Shown: positions 26,262 through 36,991 of the stretch, in pieces | Layout of the letters: each line of letters starts with the position of its first letter | Position numbering within the stretch: position 1 is the first letter of the stretch | Assembly (NCBI GenBank): GCA_002291465.1 | Contig: CP021238.1 | Coordinates: 3,906,001 to 3,970,000 of the forward strand | DNA: 64,000 bases | Direction: 5' to 3' | DNA from: Mycobacterium lepraemurium | GTDB lineage: Bacteria > Actinomycetota > Actinomycetes > Mycobacteriales > Mycobacteriaceae | Notes under the pieces: model-generated | Told to the model about the DNA's origin: nothing | Seen by the model: only the letters and a program-made list of their open reading frames with translations | Database searches by the model: none | Program-made: the position numbers and the translations under genes

Positions 26262-27119
26262 TCAAAGCCGAGGCGCAACACCGGATTTCGCCAGTGCCGC
26301 GCGGACACGGCGGACGATGTCCGCCGGCCGGTCCTCCGCGACCACCCGGACGATGACCCAGCCCAGCTGCTCCAGCATCTCCAGCCGGCGAATGTCCTTG
26401 ACGTACTAGCACCGGTCGGTGCGATGGTGGTCGCCGTCGTATTCGACGGCGACCATCCACTCGGGCCTGCCCATGTCCAGGTACGCGACGGGCAGGCCAT
26501 CGGCGCCCGGCACCGGGACCTGGGTCTGCGGCCGGGGCAGACCCGCGTCGATGAGCAGCAGCCGCAGGTAGCTCTCCCGCGGTGACTGCGCACCGGGGTC
26601 GACGAGGCCCAGCGCCGCCTCCAGGCGCCGCAGCCCGGGCGAGCGCGGGTGCGCCCCGGCCATCCGCAACACGTCGTCGACCTTGAAACCCGTTGCGCGC
26701 GCGATCGAATCGATCCGGACCACGGCCAAGCAGACGGCACCCCGTCGCCCGATGTCGAAGGCGGTTCGCTCCGGTGTGGTGACGGCGAGCCCGTCACAGA
26801 TCTGCGTTTCGCCGGGGCACAGGCCGTCGCGCCGAATCAGCACTCCGTCGGGGGCACGAGTGTTGTGGTGGATCAACTCGATCGGGACAGCATCGGGGAT
26901 CCACGCGGCGCCGTGCATCGCCGCCGCGGCCGCGCCGGCGATGACCGCCGTCCGCCCCGACCACAGCCAGGCCGCGCGGATGCGAAGCGGCAGCGTCGGC
27001 TCGACCTGCGCGGGCAGGTAGACATTCGGGAACACCGGACGGTATGCCACCCGCAGCCGGTGACGGTTCAGCCGCCCGGACGCCAGTTCCTCGCTGCCGA
27101 CGACCGGCACCTCCCCCAT
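26262..27119 (-). pseudogene. AbiEi-like / DUF559 endonuclease-type protein, nonsense mutation
   Basis: From ATG 27119 (MGEVPVVGSEELASGRLN) the N-terminal region is a winged-helix type segment with RPVFPNVYLPA and AAAAMHGAAWI, as seen in AbiEi-like proteins. The C-terminal part has the DUF559/Vsr-like restriction fold signature MVAVEYDGDHHRTDR. A TAG at 26408-26406 interrupts the frame directly after DRC; the remaining YVKDIRRLEMLEQLGWVIVR to VAPRL continues in the same frame to TGA at 26262. The missing piece contains conserved residues of the nuclease fold. These proteins are common in mycobacteria and their target is unknown. Confidence 0.8.
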
Positions 27120-27179
27120 ACGAGAAACCCTGGCACGCCGACGGCGACCGCGACTGCGGCTGTGCACAGGCCCCGATAG

Positions 27180-27818
27180 CTATTCGGGTGCCGCCCGCAC
27201 GGCGGGCAGGATCAGGGTGTCGATGACCCGCCGCACGAACTTGCCGTCGACGCGCTGCCCGCTGATGGCGCGCAACAGGCCCATCGCGGTCAACACGTCG
27301 GCGACCAACGACCAGTCGCGGTTCGGGTCGATTTCCCCGCGGTCGGCGGCCTGCGCCAGAACGGCCGACAGCACGCGCCGGCCCTTGAACAGGATCAGGT
27401 CGTTCAGCGCGGTGGCGAGCTCGGGATCGTGCGCGGCCTCCAAGGCGACCCGCAGCACGAGGTCATTGGAGATCAACGCGTTGTCGTTGCGCTTGGCGCG
27501 CTTGACGATCGCGTCGAGGTCGCCGGCCAGGCGCCCGGTGTCGGGCGCGTCGTCGTTGAGGAGCTCGGGCCGCCAGTAGATCAGGGCGTCGGTCATCAAC
27601 GCGGCCTTCGACGACCACCGCCGGTAGATCGCGGCCTTGCCGACGCCGGCCCGCGCGGCGATGTCGTTCATGTTCGTCGCGTCATAGCCGTGTTCGGCCA
27701 GGGCCGCCAACGCGGCATCGAGGATCGCGGGGTCGCACGAGCGATCGAGTCGCCCCTCGGTGCGCTGGCGAAGCTTGGATTCCGGCTCTATCTGCGATTG
27801 CGGCTGCCCCACGCACAT
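27180..27818 (-). CDS. TetR-family regulator linked to mmpS/mmpL
   Basis: 212 residues. The N-terminal HTH reads ILDAALAALAEHGYDATNMN, IAARAGVGKAAIYRRWSSKAALM. The C-terminal domain ends RRVIDTLILPAVRAAPE. The ATG overlaps the mmpL stop (TGATG), so it is the last gene of an mmpS-mmpL-tetR operon and probably autoregulates it. It remains intact although both transporter genes are broken. Confidence 0.9.
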   Translation of the reverse strand: MCVGQPQSQIEPESKLRQRTEGRLDRSCDPAILDAALAALAEHGYDATNMNDIAARAGVGKAAIYRRWSSKAALMTDALIYWRPELLNDDAPDTGRLAGDLDAIVKRAKRNDNALISNDLVLRVALEAAHDPELATALNDLILFKGRRVLSAVLAQAADRGEIDPNRDWSLVADVLTAMGLLRAISGQRVDGKFVRRVIDTLILPAVRAAPE

Positions 27819-30697
27819 CACCTTAGAGCCGGCTGCCGGATCGGCGCCGTGTGTGCCTCCTCGTCGTGGTGTGTGCGTCGGGTCATGCGGATGGTGTTGA
27901 TCGGCCACCAGAACCAGTGCCCGAGCGCGGCGGCGATCGACGGCGTCATGAAGGACCGCACGATCAGGGTGTCGACGAGCAGACCCAGCGCGATGGTGGT
28001 GCCAAGCTCGCCGATCACCCGCAGCTGGCTGACGATCATCGACGCCATGGTTAAGGCGAACACCAGCCCGGCGGCGGTGACGACCCGGCCCGAGGCGCCC
28101 ATGCCGCGGATGATGCCGGTGTTGAGGCCGGCGGGGATCTCTTCTTTGAGTCGCGACACCAGCAGCAGGTTGTAGTCCGATCCCACCGCCAGCAGGATCA
28201 CGATGGACAGGGGCAGCACGATCCACTGCACGCCGAGCCCGATGAGGTCCTGCCACATCAGCACCGACAGGCTGCAGGCGGTGCCGAGCGAGGCGGTGAC
28301 GGTGCCGACGATGACCAACGCCGCGACCACACTGCGGGTGATAATCAACATGATCGTGAAAATCAGGATGAGACAGGAGATTCCGGCGACCAGGAGGTCG
28401 ATGATGACGCCTTCTTGCATGTCGGAGTACATGGACGCGGTCCCAGCCAGGTACACCTTGGAGCTCTCCAGCGGGGTGCCCTTGATGGCGTCGGCGACCG
28501 CGTCCTTGACACCGGCGACGTGTTTGATTCCCTCGACCGAGGCCGGATCGCCCTGGTGGGTGATGATGAACCGCACGGCGGTGCCTTCGGGTGAGACGAA
28601 CATCTTCAGCCCGCGTTTGAAGTCGGGGTTTTTGAAGACTTCCGGCGGCAGGTAGAACGAGTCGTCGTTCTTGGCCTCGTCGAAGTATTGCCCCATCAGG
28701 GTCGAGCCCTCGGCGGCCTCCTGCTGGTGGGCCTGGATGCCGGCCATCGTGGAATGGGTGGACAGCATGTGGACAGCATGAAGTCGCGCATCGTCTTCAT
28801 CGAGTCGATGGTTTTCGGGAAATCGGCCAGCAGTTGCGGCATCAACCGATCCATGTGATCGAGATCGATGGTGAGCCCCGATATCTGGTCGGAGAGCTCG
28901 TCGATGCCGTCGAGCGCGTCGAACAGCGAGCGCATCGACCAACAGACCGGGATGTCGAAACAGTGTTTCTCCCAGTAGAAGTAGCTTCTGATGGACCGGA
29001 AGAAGTCGTCGAAGTCGGCGATGCGATCCCGTAATTCGTTGGTGGTGTCTACCATCTCGTGGGTGCGGCCGACCATGCTGTGCGTGGTGGCGGTGAGTTC
29101 CTTCATGACGCCGTACATGTGCTCCATCACGGCGATCGTCTTGTCCAGCTCGTCGGCCTGCTCGAGCATGTTCGCCATGGTGTCGTTCATGAACTTGGCC
29201 GTCTGCAGCGTGCCCGAGTTCTGCATGGCGATCTGGAACGGGATCGAGCTGTGCTCGATCGGCGCCCCCAGCGGCCGGGTGATGGCCTGGACCCTCTCGA
29301 TGCCGCGAAGATGAAAGACGCTCTTGGCGATTCGGTCGACGACGAGCATGTCGGCCGGGTCGCACAGATCGTGGTCGGCCTCCACCATCAGCAACTCCAG
29401 GTTCATCCGGGCCTGGGAGAAGTGCCGTTCGGCGGCCGTCATCGCGGCGTTGGCGGGCATGTCCTCGGGCGTGAATTTCTGGTCGTCGTAGTTCGGCACG
29501 TATGTCAGCAGGCTGATGAACCCGATCACCGCGATGGCCGCGGTCACCACGATGATCGGCTTGGGCCAGCGCACCACGGCGGTGCCCACCTTGCGCCAAC
29601 CCCGCACGTCGATCGCGCGTTTGGGATCGAACAGGCCGAACCGCGAGCCGACCGCCAGGATCGCCGGCGCCAGGGTCAGCGCCGCCAACACGATGACCAC
29701 CATCGCTATCGCGCAGGGCAACCCCATGGTCTGGAAATACGGCAACCGGGCCGCCGTCAGGCACAGGCAGGCGCCCGCGATGGTCAGGCCCGAGCTCAGG
29801 ATGACGTGCGAGACGCCGTGATAGGCGGTGTAGAAGGCCTCCTCCCGGTCCTGCCCGAAGGAGCGCGCTTCGTGATAGCGGCCCAGCAGGAAGATGACGT
29901 AGTCGGTTCCCGCGGCGACGCTGAGCATGGTGATCATGCTGACCGCGTAGGGCGTCAGGCCGATGATGTTGAGGTTGCCTGCCTTCGCGGTAATGCCCTG
30001 GGCCGCAAAGATTTCTATGCCGATGATCACCAGGCTCAGCACGGTGGTGACGATCGGCCGGTACACCACCAGCAGCATCACGAAGATGACCACGATGGAG
30101 ATCAGCGCCATCGTCGCCATGCTCTTATGGCCAACGATGCTGGTGGCGGCGTTCAGCACGGTGTTGCCGGCCACGTAGGCCTTGACGCCGGGCGGTGCGG
30201 GTGTGCTGTCGACGATCTTGCGCACCGCGGCGACCGACTCGTAGCTGGGCGTGGTTCCCTGGGCGCCGTTGAGGAAGACCTGGACGTAGGCGGACTTGCC
30301 GTCTGGGCTCTGCGAGCCGGCGGCGGTCAGCGGATCACTCCAGAAGCCCTGGATGTTCTGGATGTGCTGATGGTCGTCCCGCAGCTTGCTGCACGATGCG
30401 GTCGTAGAACTCGCGCGCGCTGTCGCCAAGTTTGTCCTTCCCCTCCAGGACCACCATCGCCGTGGAGTCGGTGTGGAACTCGTTGAACTTGTCGCCGATG
30501 TGCATCATCGACTTGAAAGCCGGCGCGTCCCGCGGGGTCATCGGCACCGAGTGCTGGGATGCGACGTCGTCGAGCGACGGCGACAGCACCCCCAGGGCGA
30601 CCGCGATGAACACCCAGCCCAGGGTGATCGGCAGCGACAGGACGCGAATGAGCCTGGGAATGACCGGGAGTCGGGACTGCGCGTGCGGGTTACTCAT
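27818..30697 (-). pseudogene. mmpL: MmpL-family RND transporter, frameshifted twice
   Basis: Starts MSNPHAQSRLPVIPRLIRVL at ATG 30697, overlapping the mmpS stop. It has the MmpL layout of two porter halves with 11-12 membrane segments; motifs are GTDYVIFLLGRYHE and GSDYNLLLVSRLKEE (the MmpL proton-relay GxDY signatures). Two lesions: an extra base near 30387 in FYDRIVQ|KLRDD, and a tandem duplication of gtggacagcat at 28758-28768/28769-28779 that shifts the frame after RDFMLST. The final section (MGQYFDEAKNDDSF to the stop) is preserved. MmpL proteins export envelope lipids or siderophores; the substrate is not deducible. Confidence 0.92.
28758..28779. repeat. 11-bp tandem duplication inside mmpL
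   Basis: Two exact copies of gtggacagcat lie head to tail. One copy restores the expected reading (RDFMLSTHSTMAGIQAHQQE), so the second copy is a recent slippage duplication that destroys the frame. Confidence 0.9.
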
Positions 30698-31127
30698 ACG
30701 GATTTCACCAAGCAGTAGATGAACAGTTGGTAGTCGTTGGTGTTGCGATCGTCGCGGACCTGGTCGTCGACGATGACCCGGCACCGCAGCGCATGACCTG
30801 CTCGCTGGCCTGGGCGACGATGTTCGCCGACATCGACGGCAACGTGGTCACGATGGTGAACGACCACGGCAACGGCGCCGATTCGACCAGGTGCGGCTGG
30901 CCGTTCTCGCCCAGATAGTTCACGTTCACCGTACCGGCCGGGGCGCCGGTGATCTCGTACGTGATGTGCTTGGGGTGGAACGGCTTGGTGTTGTCGCCGA
31001 CGCCCTCCCCGCTCGTCACACCGCCGTGGGTGCCGAACGTGTCGCGGATACGGACCACAGCGTAGGTGCCCAGCGAAATCACGACCACCAGCAGCAGGGG
31101 CATCCACGCCCTACGCAAGATGCGCAA
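30694..31127 (-). pseudogene. mmpS: MmpS-family accessory protein, frameshifted
   Basis: The likely start is TTG 31127 (LRILRRAWMPLLLVVVIS) with a ggtagg Shine-Dalgarno; a longer frame begins at TTG 31190. One membrane anchor is followed by the MmpS beta domain: KHITYEITGAPAGTVNVNYL and LPWSFTIVTTLPSMSANIVAQ. After EQVMRC the frame changes near 30785, and the conserved end CRVIVDDQVRDDRNTN to FIYCLVKSV is found in another frame, closing at 30694. MmpS proteins work with MmpL exporters; both partners are broken here. Confidence 0.82.
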
Positions 31128-31372
31128 AATCCGCTTCCTACCTTCAGTTTTCGCGCAGCGAAATAAGCGCCGCCGCCGACTAGCGCGCAACGCCCGCGAA
31201 GCCCAACCCTAAACGGAACTCCGGTTCCGTGAACCGGCCCTCGGTAACTACAGCAGGCGGACGGCGGCCGCGCGGCAGCGTCGGATCGCGCCGGGTCGCG
31301 CCGCCCGTGAGACCTCAAGAAAATCGCAAGAACCCTCAGCGGATTTTCAGCTGCACACCGCACAGCCATTCC

Positions 31373-32596
31373 ATGGCGGGGCAGTACACCCTGTGGGTCG
31401 GCACGGCGCGCATGCTGCGCCGGGCCGGTTTCGGCGTGACCGGACCCGAGGTCGACGCCGCCGTCGCCCGCGGCTGGCCCGGCCACCTGGACGCGATGCT
31501 GGCCGCCGATGCCGACGCCGACCCCGGCGCGCAGGCCACCCCGATGCCCGCCCTGCCGGCGCCCCAGCCGCCCAGCAAACGCGCCACCCCCGCGGCGCGC
31601 AAGCAGTACAACCAGCAGCTCACCGAACAGCAGGGCGTGCTGTCGGATTGGTGGATCCGCCGCATGGCCGTCGTGCGCCAACCGTTCCACGAGAAGCTGA
31701 CCTTGTTGTGGCACAACCACTTTGCAACCTCGGCGCAGAAGGTGCGGGTGGCGGCGCAGAACCAGAAGCTGCGCACGCTGTCGCTGGGCGATTTCCGCAC
31801 CCTGGCCTACGCCATGCTGACCGACGCCGCCATGCTGCGCTGGCTGGACGGGCAGACCAGCACCGCCAAGGCGCCCAACGAAAACCTGGCCCGCGAATTC
31901 ATGGAGCTGTTCGCGCTGGGCCACGGCAACGGCTATACTGAGAGCGACGTCCGCAACGGGGCACGCGCCCTGACCTGCTGGGTCATCGGCGCCGCCGGCG
32001 CGACGTCGGTGCTGCCCAAACGCCATGACGCGACGGCCAAGACGCTGTTCGGCCGCAGCGCGAACTTCGATGCCGCCGGGTTCTGCGACGCGGTGCTCGC
32101 CCAGCCGAAATCGGCCGGGTACGTGGCGGGGCGGCTGTGGCAGCAGTTGGCCGGGGCCATCCTCACCGACTCGGAGTTCACCGGCGCCCGGGCCAGCATG
32201 GTCAACACCCCGATCGAATGGCTGCTCGGCGTGATCCGCTCGCTGCGGGTGCCCGTCGACGATCCCAAGCGACTCAAGATGATCGACGCGACGTTGCGCA
32301 CGCTGGGGCAGCGGCCGTTCTATCCGCCCAGCGTCGGCGGCTGGCCCAGCGGGCAGGTCTGGCTGTCCACCGCCAGCGCCGGGGCCCGGCTGCGCGCCGC
32401 GACCGAGCTGGCGCACGCCGACGACCTGTCCGGCATCGAGAGCACCCCTCCCGCCGACCGCATCGACACGGTCGGCTACCTGATCGGCGTCGGCGCCTGG
32501 TCCGACCGCACCGCCCGCGCGCTGCAACCCCTGGTGCGCCAACCGCCCCGGCTGGTGGCCTCCGCCGTCAATACGCCGGAGTACCTGACGTCATGA
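31373..32596 (+). CDS. DUF1800 family protein
   Basis: 407 residues from ATG 31373 (MAGQYTLWVGTARMLRRAGF). DUF1800 features are present: RMLRRAGFGVTGPEVDA, PFHEKLTLLWHNHFATS, NENLAREFMELFALGHGNGYTE, DVRNGARALTCW and the end RLVASAVNTPEYLTS. DUF1800 genes are almost always paired with a DUF1501 gene, as here (ATGA overlap). Proposed roles involve exported proteins of the Tat type, but there is no established reaction. Confidence 0.9.
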   Translation: MAGQYTLWVGTARMLRRAGFGVTGPEVDAAVARGWPGHLDAMLAADADADPGAQATPMPALPAPQPPSKRATPAARKQYNQQLTEQQGVLSDWWIRRMAVVRQPFHEKLTLLWHNHFATSAQKVRVAAQNQKLRTLSLGDFRTLAYAMLTDAAMLRWLDGQTSTAKAPNENLAREFMELFALGHGNGYTESDVRNGARALTCWVIGAAGATSVLPKRHDATAKTLFGRSANFDAAGFCDAVLAQPKSAGYVAGRLWQQLAGAILTDSEFTGARASMVNTPIEWLLGVIRSLRVPVDDPKRLKMIDATLRTLGQRPFYPPSVGGWPSGQVWLSTASAGARLRAATELAHADDLSGIESTPPADRIDTVGYLIGVGAWSDRTARALQPLVRQPPRLVASAVNTPEYLTS

Positions 32597-33777
32597 CCGA
32601 GATGAACCGTCTCAGATTCCTGATCGCCAGCGCGGGCGTGTCGGCGGCCGGGCTGCTGTCGTCGGCGGTGGCGGTCGGTTGGCCCGACCTGATGCGCGCG
32701 GCCCGGGACCGGCCGCTGGCACCGGGCGCCGGCGTGCTGGTGATCGCCACCCTCTACGGCAGCAACGATGGGATCAACACGCTGATCCCGTACGCGGACA
32801 ACGCCTATCACGACGCCCGGCCCGAACTCGCCTGCGCCCCGCAAGACGTCCTGCACCTGGATCAGCAGCTGAGGCTCAACCCGGCGCTCAAGGGCCTGGC
32901 CGGGCTGTGGAACCAGCGGAAGCTGGCCGTCGTGCGCGGTGCGGGCTACCCGAAACCCGACCACAGTCACTTCCGCTCCATGGACATCTGGCAGACCGCG
33001 TCGCCGGACGAGCCGGTGTCGACGGGCTGGATCGGTCGCTGGCTCGACGCCACCGGCGACGACCCGTTGCGCGCGGTCAACATCGGGGCTGTGCTGCCGC
33101 CGCTGGCGGTCGGCGCCAAGTGCACGGCCGCGGTGCTGAGCCCGGGCGGCGCCGCCGGCAAGGCCGAGCAGTTCGACACCGTGATGACCGCGCTGGGCGA
33201 CGACGACCCCGACGACACCCCGGCGATGGCCGCGGTGTGCAAGGCCTACCGCGCCGCGCGCACCGCCTATGCCACCTTCGCCTCGGTGAAACCGACTGCC
33301 AAGCAGAACAATTCGCTGGCAGCCCAGCTGGACGTGGTCGCCCAGGCCGTCAAGGCTCGGGTGCCGGCCCGCGTCTACACCGTGCAACTGGGCGGATTCG
33401 ACACCCGCGCCGGGGAACGGGGCACCCAGCAGCGGCTGCTGCAGACCTTCGACGAGGCGGTCACCGGATTCGTCGCGTAGATGGCCGGGCGCAACGTGGT
33501 GCTGATGGCGTATTCGGAGTTCGGGCGGCGGGTGCGGGCCAACGCCTCACAGGGCACCGACCATGGCACGGCCGGCCCGGTGTTCATCGCGGGCGCACCG
33601 GTCAACGGCGGATTCTACGGCGAGCAACCCAGCCTCATCGACCTCGACAACGGAGACCTGAAGTACACCACCGATTTTCGCGACATCTACCACGAGCTGC
33701 TGGCACGCACCGTCGGCACCGATCCCGCGCCCTCGGTCGGCGCCGGCCGCCGCGACCTCGGCTTCCTATCCGCCTAG
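32593..33777 (+). pseudogene. DUF1501 family protein, nonsense mutation
   Basis: Starts ATG 32593, overlapping the DUF1800 stop. Hydrophobic leader (FLIASAGVSAAGLLSSAVAV), then DUF1501 parts: LVIATLYGSNDGINTLIPY, LRLNPALKGLAGLW, AVVRGAGYPKPDHSHFRSMD and VYTVQLGGFDTRAGERGTQ. A TAG at 33478-33480 follows TGFVA, and the same frame goes on with MAGRNVVLMAYSEFGRRV to LGFLSA. The missing end includes a conserved metal-type segment (SEFGRRV, DHGTAGPVF), so function is probably lost. Convergent with ackA, overlapping by 12 bases. Confidence 0.88.
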
Positions 33778-34929
33778 CATCCGCACGCAGTCACGGGCGA
33801 TGGCCAGCTCTTCGTTGGTGGGGACCACCAGCACCGTGATCGGCGAGTCGTCGGCCGAGATCTGGCGTACCCCTTTGCCCCCGGCGAGGTTGCGGCGCTC
33901 GTCGAGCACAATGCCCAGCTCCTCCATGCCGGACACCGCGTCGCGGCGCACCGCGGCGTCGTTCTCACCGATGCCGGCGGTGAAGCTGATGACGTCGGTG
34001 TGGCCCAGCACCGCCAGGTAGGCACCGATGTACTTGCGCAGCCGGTGAGTGAACACGCTGTAGGCCAATTGCGCTGCGTCGTCCCCGGATTCGATGAGTT
34101 CGCGCAGCCGGCGGAAGTCCCGCACGCCGGACAGCACCACCACCCCCGAGCGGTGGTTGAGCATCGACTCGACGTCGTCCACGCCCATCCCGGCCGTGTG
34201 GCACAGATAGCTGACGATGTTGGGATCGATGTCACCGCTGCGGGTTCCCATCACCAGTCCTTCCAGCGGCGTCAACCCCATCGAGGTGTCGAGGGGCCGG
34301 GTGCCGGCGATCGCCGACGCCGAGCAGCCGTTGCCCAGGTGCAGCACGATCTGTTTCAGTCCGCGCAGCGGCCGATCCAGGAAGGCCGCGGCCTGCTCGC
34401 TGACGTAGCGGTGCGAGGTGCCGTGGAACCCGTACCGGCGGATCTGCCAGCGATCGGCCAGTTCGCGGTCGATGGCGTAGGTCGCCGCCGCGGGCGCCAG
34501 GTCGTGGAAGAACCCGGTGTCGAAGACGGCCACGTGCGCGATGCCGGGCAACAGCCGGCGGGCCACCTCGATCCCCTGGAGTTCCGGCGGATTGTGCAGC
34601 GAGGCCAACTCCGACAGCTCGTGCAGCCGGGCGATCACCGTGTCGTCCAGCACGGTGGGCCGGTAGAAGGTGTTGCCGCCGTGCACCACGCGATGGCCCA
34701 CCGCGACCACCCCGGCGGTGTCCAGGTCGACGCCGTCGCCGGCCAGCATGTCGAACGCCCTGCGCAGCGCGGCGTCGTGGTCGGGGACCGGCGACGATTC
34801 CTCGCCGACGCGTTCCACGATGCCCGTCGAGGCGGCCACCCCGGACTCGGGATCGACCAGCTGGAACTTCAGCGACGACGAGCCGGAGTTGATCACCAGC
34901 ACCCGGCGCGCACCGTCGCTACCGTCCAC
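33766..34929 (-). CDS. ackA: Acetate kinase
   Basis: ASKHA-fold kinase interconverting acetyl-phosphate/ADP and acetate/ATP. Start GTG 34929 (VDGSDGARRVLVINSGSSSLK) overlaps the end of pta by 11 bases. Conserved parts are NSGSSSLKFQL, VGHRVVHGG, HVAVFDTGFFHDLAP, YGFHGTSHRYVS, HLGNGCSASAI, MGLTPLEGLVMGTRSGDIDP and SFTAGIGEND. 387 residues. Intact, but its usual partner Pta is broken, so it could only use acetyl-phosphate from another source or run in the acetate-activating direction. Confidence 0.95.
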   Translation of the reverse strand: MDGSDGARRVLVINSGSSSLKFQLVDPESGVAASTGIVERVGEESSPVPDHDAALRRAFDMLAGDGVDLDTAGVVAVGHRVVHGGNTFYRPTVLDDTVIARLHELSELASLHNPPELQGIEVARRLLPGIAHVAVFDTGFFHDLAPAAATYAIDRELADRWQIRRYGFHGTSHRYVSEQAAAFLDRPLRGLKQIVLHLGNGCSASAIAGTRPLDTSMGLTPLEGLVMGTRSGDIDPNIVSYLCHTAGMGVDDVESMLNHRSGVVVLSGVRDFRRLRELIESGDDAAQLAYSVFTHRLRKYIGAYLAVLGHTDVISFTAGIGENDAAVRRDAVSGMEELGIVLDERRNLAGGKGVRQISADDSPITVLVVPTNEELAIARDCVRMLGG

Positions 34930-36991
34930 CGGGCAGCCCCTGCGCCTGAATCGCGGTGATGGCAATGGTGTTCACGATGTCTTCGACCAGCGCACCCCGC
35001 GACAGGTCGTTGACCGGCTTGCGCAGGCCCTGCAGCACGGGCCCGATGGTCAGCGCGCCGGCGCTGCGCTGCACCGCCTTGTAGGTGTTGAGGTCGGGGA
35101 AGATCAACACGGTGGCCCGACCGGCCACCGGCGAATCGCGCAGCTTGGTGGCGGCGACCGACGGTTCGATGGCGGCATCGTATTGGATGGGCCCTCGACC
35201 GGCAGGTCGGGGTTGCGCTGCCGCACCAATTGCGTTGCCGTTCTCACCTTTTCGACGTTGGCTCCGGTGCCGGAGTCACCCGTCGAGTAGGACAGCATGG
35301 CCACCCGCGGCTCGATGGCGAACTGGGCGGCGGTGCGCGCCGAGGAGATCGCGATGTCGGCCAGCTGCTCCGGTGTCGGGTTAGGGATGATCGCGCAGTC
35401 GCCGTAGGCCAGCACCCGGTCCGGCAGACACATCAGGAAGATGCTGGACACCGTGGAGACGTCCGGCACGGTCCTGATGATCTCGAAGGTCGGGCGGACG
35501 GTGTGCGCGGTGGTGTGGGCGGCGCCGGACACCATGCCGTCGACCTGGGAGGTGTACACCAGCATGGTGCCGAAGTACGTTGCTTCGCACATGATTTCGC
35601 GGGCCTGCTCGACGGTGACGCCCTTGGCCTTGCGCAGCTGCACGTCCTGCTGCGCGAACTCGGGGCGCAGCGCGCTGGTGCGCGGGTCGATGACCTTCAC
35701 GTCGCTCAGGTCCACCCCGAGTTCCCCCGAGCGCTGCCGGATCCGGGCCTCGTCGCCCAGGATGGTCAGGTCAGCGACGCGGCGCTGCAGCACCCTGCCG
35801 GCGGCGCGCAGGATGCGGTCGTCGTCGCCCTCGGGCAGCACGATGTGCTTGCGATCCGCGCGCCTGCAGGGTCAGCTGATGAATGAACATCTGCGGCGTG
35901 GTCACGGTGGGAATCGGAATGGCAAGCTGTTCAAGCAGATCCACAATGTCGACGTGCCGGTCCATCAGCTCCAGCGCGGTGTCGATCTTGCGCTGTGAGG
36001 TGGCCGTTACCCTGCCGCGGGCGGCGGCCGCCGCGCTGGCGGTGTCGTAGGTGCCCAGCGCGGTGGCGACGATGGGCAGACGCAGCTGCAGCCCGGCCAC
36101 CAGCGCCGCGATAGACGGATGCAGCGCGAACCCGCCGTTGAGCACGATGCACGACAGCGACAGAAAGCCTTCGGCGGCATGGGCGCTGGCCACGGCGAGC
36201 ACCACGTCGGAGCGGTCGCCGGGGGTGATCACGGCCATGCCGTCCGCGAGCCGCTCCAGCACGTGGTCGGCGGTCATCCCGGCGACCAGGATGCCGGTGA
36301 CCTCGCGCTCGCGCAGCGACTCCTCGCCGCTGACCGGCGAACCGGCGACCGCCTTTTCCAGTTCGGCCACCGTCGGCGCCGACAGCAGCGGCTCGTCGGG
36401 CAGCACGTAGCAGCGCTGGGGAAAGCCGCGCAGCGCTTCGGCCACCGCGTCCAGCTCGGCCGGCTCGCACCGGTTGGCCACCACCGCCGCGGTGTGCGCG
36501 TGCTGGGCGTCCAGCTCGGCCAGGCAGACCTGCACGACGGTGGCGACCTCGGCGGCGGTGCGCCCCTTGCCGCTGACCGTCAGCAGGATCGGCGCACCGA
36601 GGTTGACCGCGATCCGGGCGTTGGTGGACAGCTCCACGGGCCGGATCGCCTGTCCCAGTTCGGGATAGTCGCTGCCGACGATCACCACCACGCCGCACAG
36701 CTCGGCCATCGCGTGGTAGGCGTCGACGATCGTGGCGATCGCCGCGTCGCCGTCGGCGTGCAGCTGCTGGTAGGTGATGCCGACGCACTGCTCGTAGGAC
36801 AGCCCCGCGGTGGTACGCGACGGCAGCAGCTCCAAGATGTAGTCGCGGTCCTGCCCGTCACGCGTAATCGGCCTAAACACACCGACTTTGGCGACCGTCG
36901 CGGTCAGCCGGTGCAGCAGGCCCAACGCGACGGTGGACTTGCCGGTCTCCGGTTCGGGAGCGGCAACATAGATCGCCGAAATGTCAGCCAA
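34919..36991 (-). pseudogene. pta: Phosphate acetyltransferase, frameshifted twice
   Basis: Two-domain Pta: N-terminal DRTGG/BioD-like half (ISAIYVAAPEPETGKSTVALGLL) and C-terminal PTA_PTB domain (HIVLPEGDDDRILRAAG, VYTSQVDGMVSGAAHTTAHT, SYSTGDSGTGANVEKV, LQGLRKPVNDLSRGA). Lesion 1: two bases are missing from a cg run near 35862, so QAR-A-DRKH reads QARGSQAH. Lesion 2: one C is missing near 35191, so GPIQYDAAIEPSVA is lost from frame. The start ATG at 36991 overlaps fgd1 by eight bases. Acetyl-CoA to acetyl-phosphate conversion is predicted lost. Confidence 0.92.

Noticed and set aside
26220..26285. Possible CRISPR-like short repeats (aaagccg motifs)
   Set aside because: Units are too short, irregularly spaced and few; no cas genes nearby.
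31079..32542. 487-residue minus-strand ORF over the DUF1800 gene
   Set aside because: Antisense shadow; the plus-strand frame has the conserved DUF1800 motifs.
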